A DNA stretch of 64,000 bases. Source: Sphingomonas citri (GTDB taxonomy: Bacteria; Pseudomonadota; Alphaproteobacteria; Sphingomonadales; Sphingomonadaceae). Below are positions 63,307-64,000 of the stretch, one piece after another. Position numbers and translations under genes: made by a program. The stretch lies in assembly GCF_019429485.1 (NCBI RefSeq), contig NZ_JAHXZN010000001.1, positions 248,001-312,000 of the forward strand. The letters run 5' to 3'. Positions within the stretch are counted from its first letter, which is position 1. Every line of letters starts with the position of its first letter. The notes under the pieces are model-generated. The model did no database searches. It was not told where the DNA came from and saw only the letters and a program-made list of their open reading frames with translations.

Positions 63307-64000
63307 ATGGCGAACAGCCAGGAACACACGGTCAAGGCCTTCGACCAGGACATCGGCCAGCTGCGCGGGCTGATCTCGCAGATGGGCGGGCTGGCGGAGA
63401 GCGCGATCGCCGAGGCGATGGTGGCGCTGCAGCGCGGCGACGCCGAGCAGGCGGCGCGCGTCGCGGCGGGTGATCGCAAGATCGACGCGCTCGAGGCGGA
63501 GGTGGAGCGCACCGCGGTGCGGATCATCGCACTGCGCGCACCGATGGCGGACGACCTGCGCGAGGTCGTCGCCGCGCTCAAGATCGCGGGCGTGGTCGAG
63601 CGCATCGCCGATTATGCCAAGAACATCGCGCGCCGCGTGCCGCAGATCGAGAGCGAGCATCGCATCGACCCGATCTCCACCCTCCCCGCGATGGCCAAGA
63701 TGGCGTCGGAGATGGTCCACGCGGTGCTCGACGCCTTCGCCGCGCGCGATCCCGTAAAGGCACTGGCGGTATGCGAGAGCGACCGCGCGCTCGACGATTT
63801 CTACGACAGCATCTTCCGCACGCTCGTGACCTACATGGTCGAGAATCCGAAGACGATCAGCCAGTGCGCGCACCTGCTGTTCGTCGCCAAGAACCTCGAG
63901 CGGATCGGGGATCACGCCACCAACGTGGCGGAGATGGTCTATTTCGCGGCGACGGGGACGCGACTGACCGAACGCGACAAATCACACCACGGGGGTACCA
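63307..64000 (+). CDS. phoU: Phosphate signalling regulator PhoU (partial)
   Basis: The frame opens at ATG 63307 and runs beyond the window end, so about 231 residues are visible. The two three-helix bundles of PhoU are seen: FDQDIGQLRGLISQMGGLAESAI with a metal-site segment, MADDLREVVAALKIAGVVERIADYAKNI, and the second repeat with LLFVAKNLERIGDHATNVAE. PhoU links PstSCAB to PhoR and represses the Pho regulon when phosphate is plentiful. The missing tail cannot be assessed. A phoB gene is expected just after it. Confidence 0.95.
   Translation, partial: MANSQEHTVKAFDQDIGQLRGLISQMGGLAESAIAEAMVALQRGDAEQAARVAAGDRKIDALEAEVERTAVRIIALRAPMADDLREVVAALKIAGVVERIADYAKNIARRVPQIESEHRIDPISTLPAMAKMASEMVHAVLDAFAARDPVKALAVCESDRALDDFYDSIFRTLVTYMVENPKTISQCAHLLFVAKNLERIGDHATNVAEMVYFAATGTRLTERDKSHHGGT

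Noticed and set aside
1..64000. tRNA, rRNA or CRISPR loci
   Set aside because: I looked for conserved tRNA arms, rRNA core sequences and regular spacer-repeat arrays and saw none. A dedicated tool could still find a divergent one.

Overview
The window is a high-GC chromosomal segment from an alphaproteobacterium, most probably a sphingomonad (Sphingomonas or a close relative). This rests on strong G/C bias at third codon positions, frequent GTG/TTG starts, many 4-base ATGA/GTGA gene overlaps, an exosortase-A-associated gene set, an alphaproteobacterial speF-type leader, a GTTC-N7-GTTC LexA box, an SRP RNA with a UGAC tetraloop, and the gene order ppiD-trpE / trpG-trpD-trpC-moaC-moeA-lexA. No phage, plasmid, CRISPR array, transposase, tRNA or rRNA gene was seen.

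Layout, left to right. Positions 1-3.2 kb hold the tail of an SDR gene, then SRPBCC protein, zinc alcohol dehydrogenase, SDR and a small exported protein. Positions 3.2-7.1 kb (minus) carry opgGH for periplasmic glucan, the 4.5S/SRP RNA and a small Arg/Trp-rich exported protein. Positions 7.1-10.4 kb carry two cysteine desulfurases plus a 2Fe-2S ferredoxin, divergent from an alpha/beta-hydrolase-fold protein that lacks its nucleophile serine. Positions 10.7-14.4 kb carry threonine dehydratase, divergent from a polyamine module: speF-type leader, ornithine decarboxylase and a deoxyhypusine-synthase-like protein, probably making homospermidine. Positions 15.5-18.7 kb hold an exosortase-A-associated decarboxylase, AMP ligase and acyl carrier protein. 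Housekeeping genes follow: trxB, an M17 peptidase, tpiA, ppiD, the trp genes, moaC, moeA, lexA, comEC, gltX and gltA.

Positions 36.3-38.4 kb contain a broken glutathione S-transferase, an L,D-transpeptidase and a lipoprotein. Positions 39-48.6 kb are a partial flagellar locus: flgF-G-A-H on minus; fliL, fliM, a DUF6468-type gene and a motE-like gene on plus; then poorly coding sequence and a second divergent group of exported or TPR-like proteins. The two divergent intergenic regions in this locus share a 13-base palindromic motif. Positions 49.2-52.8 kb hold a ROK sugar kinase with a MarR regulator, a hydrolase and a YcaQ-like glycosylase. Positions 53.2-56.3 kb hold glmU-glmS. From 56.4 kb to the end runs gph, a VanZ-like gene, phoR and, after a three-repeat Pho box, pstS-C-A-B-phoU, cut by the window edge.

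Several non-coding gaps hold palindromic repeats of at least three related families. The strongest regulatory observations are the leader that buries the Shine-Dalgarno of the ornithine decarboxylase, the triple GTTC array before lexA, the Pho box before pstS and the shared flagellar motif. All functional names come from reading the sequence; no database search was run.
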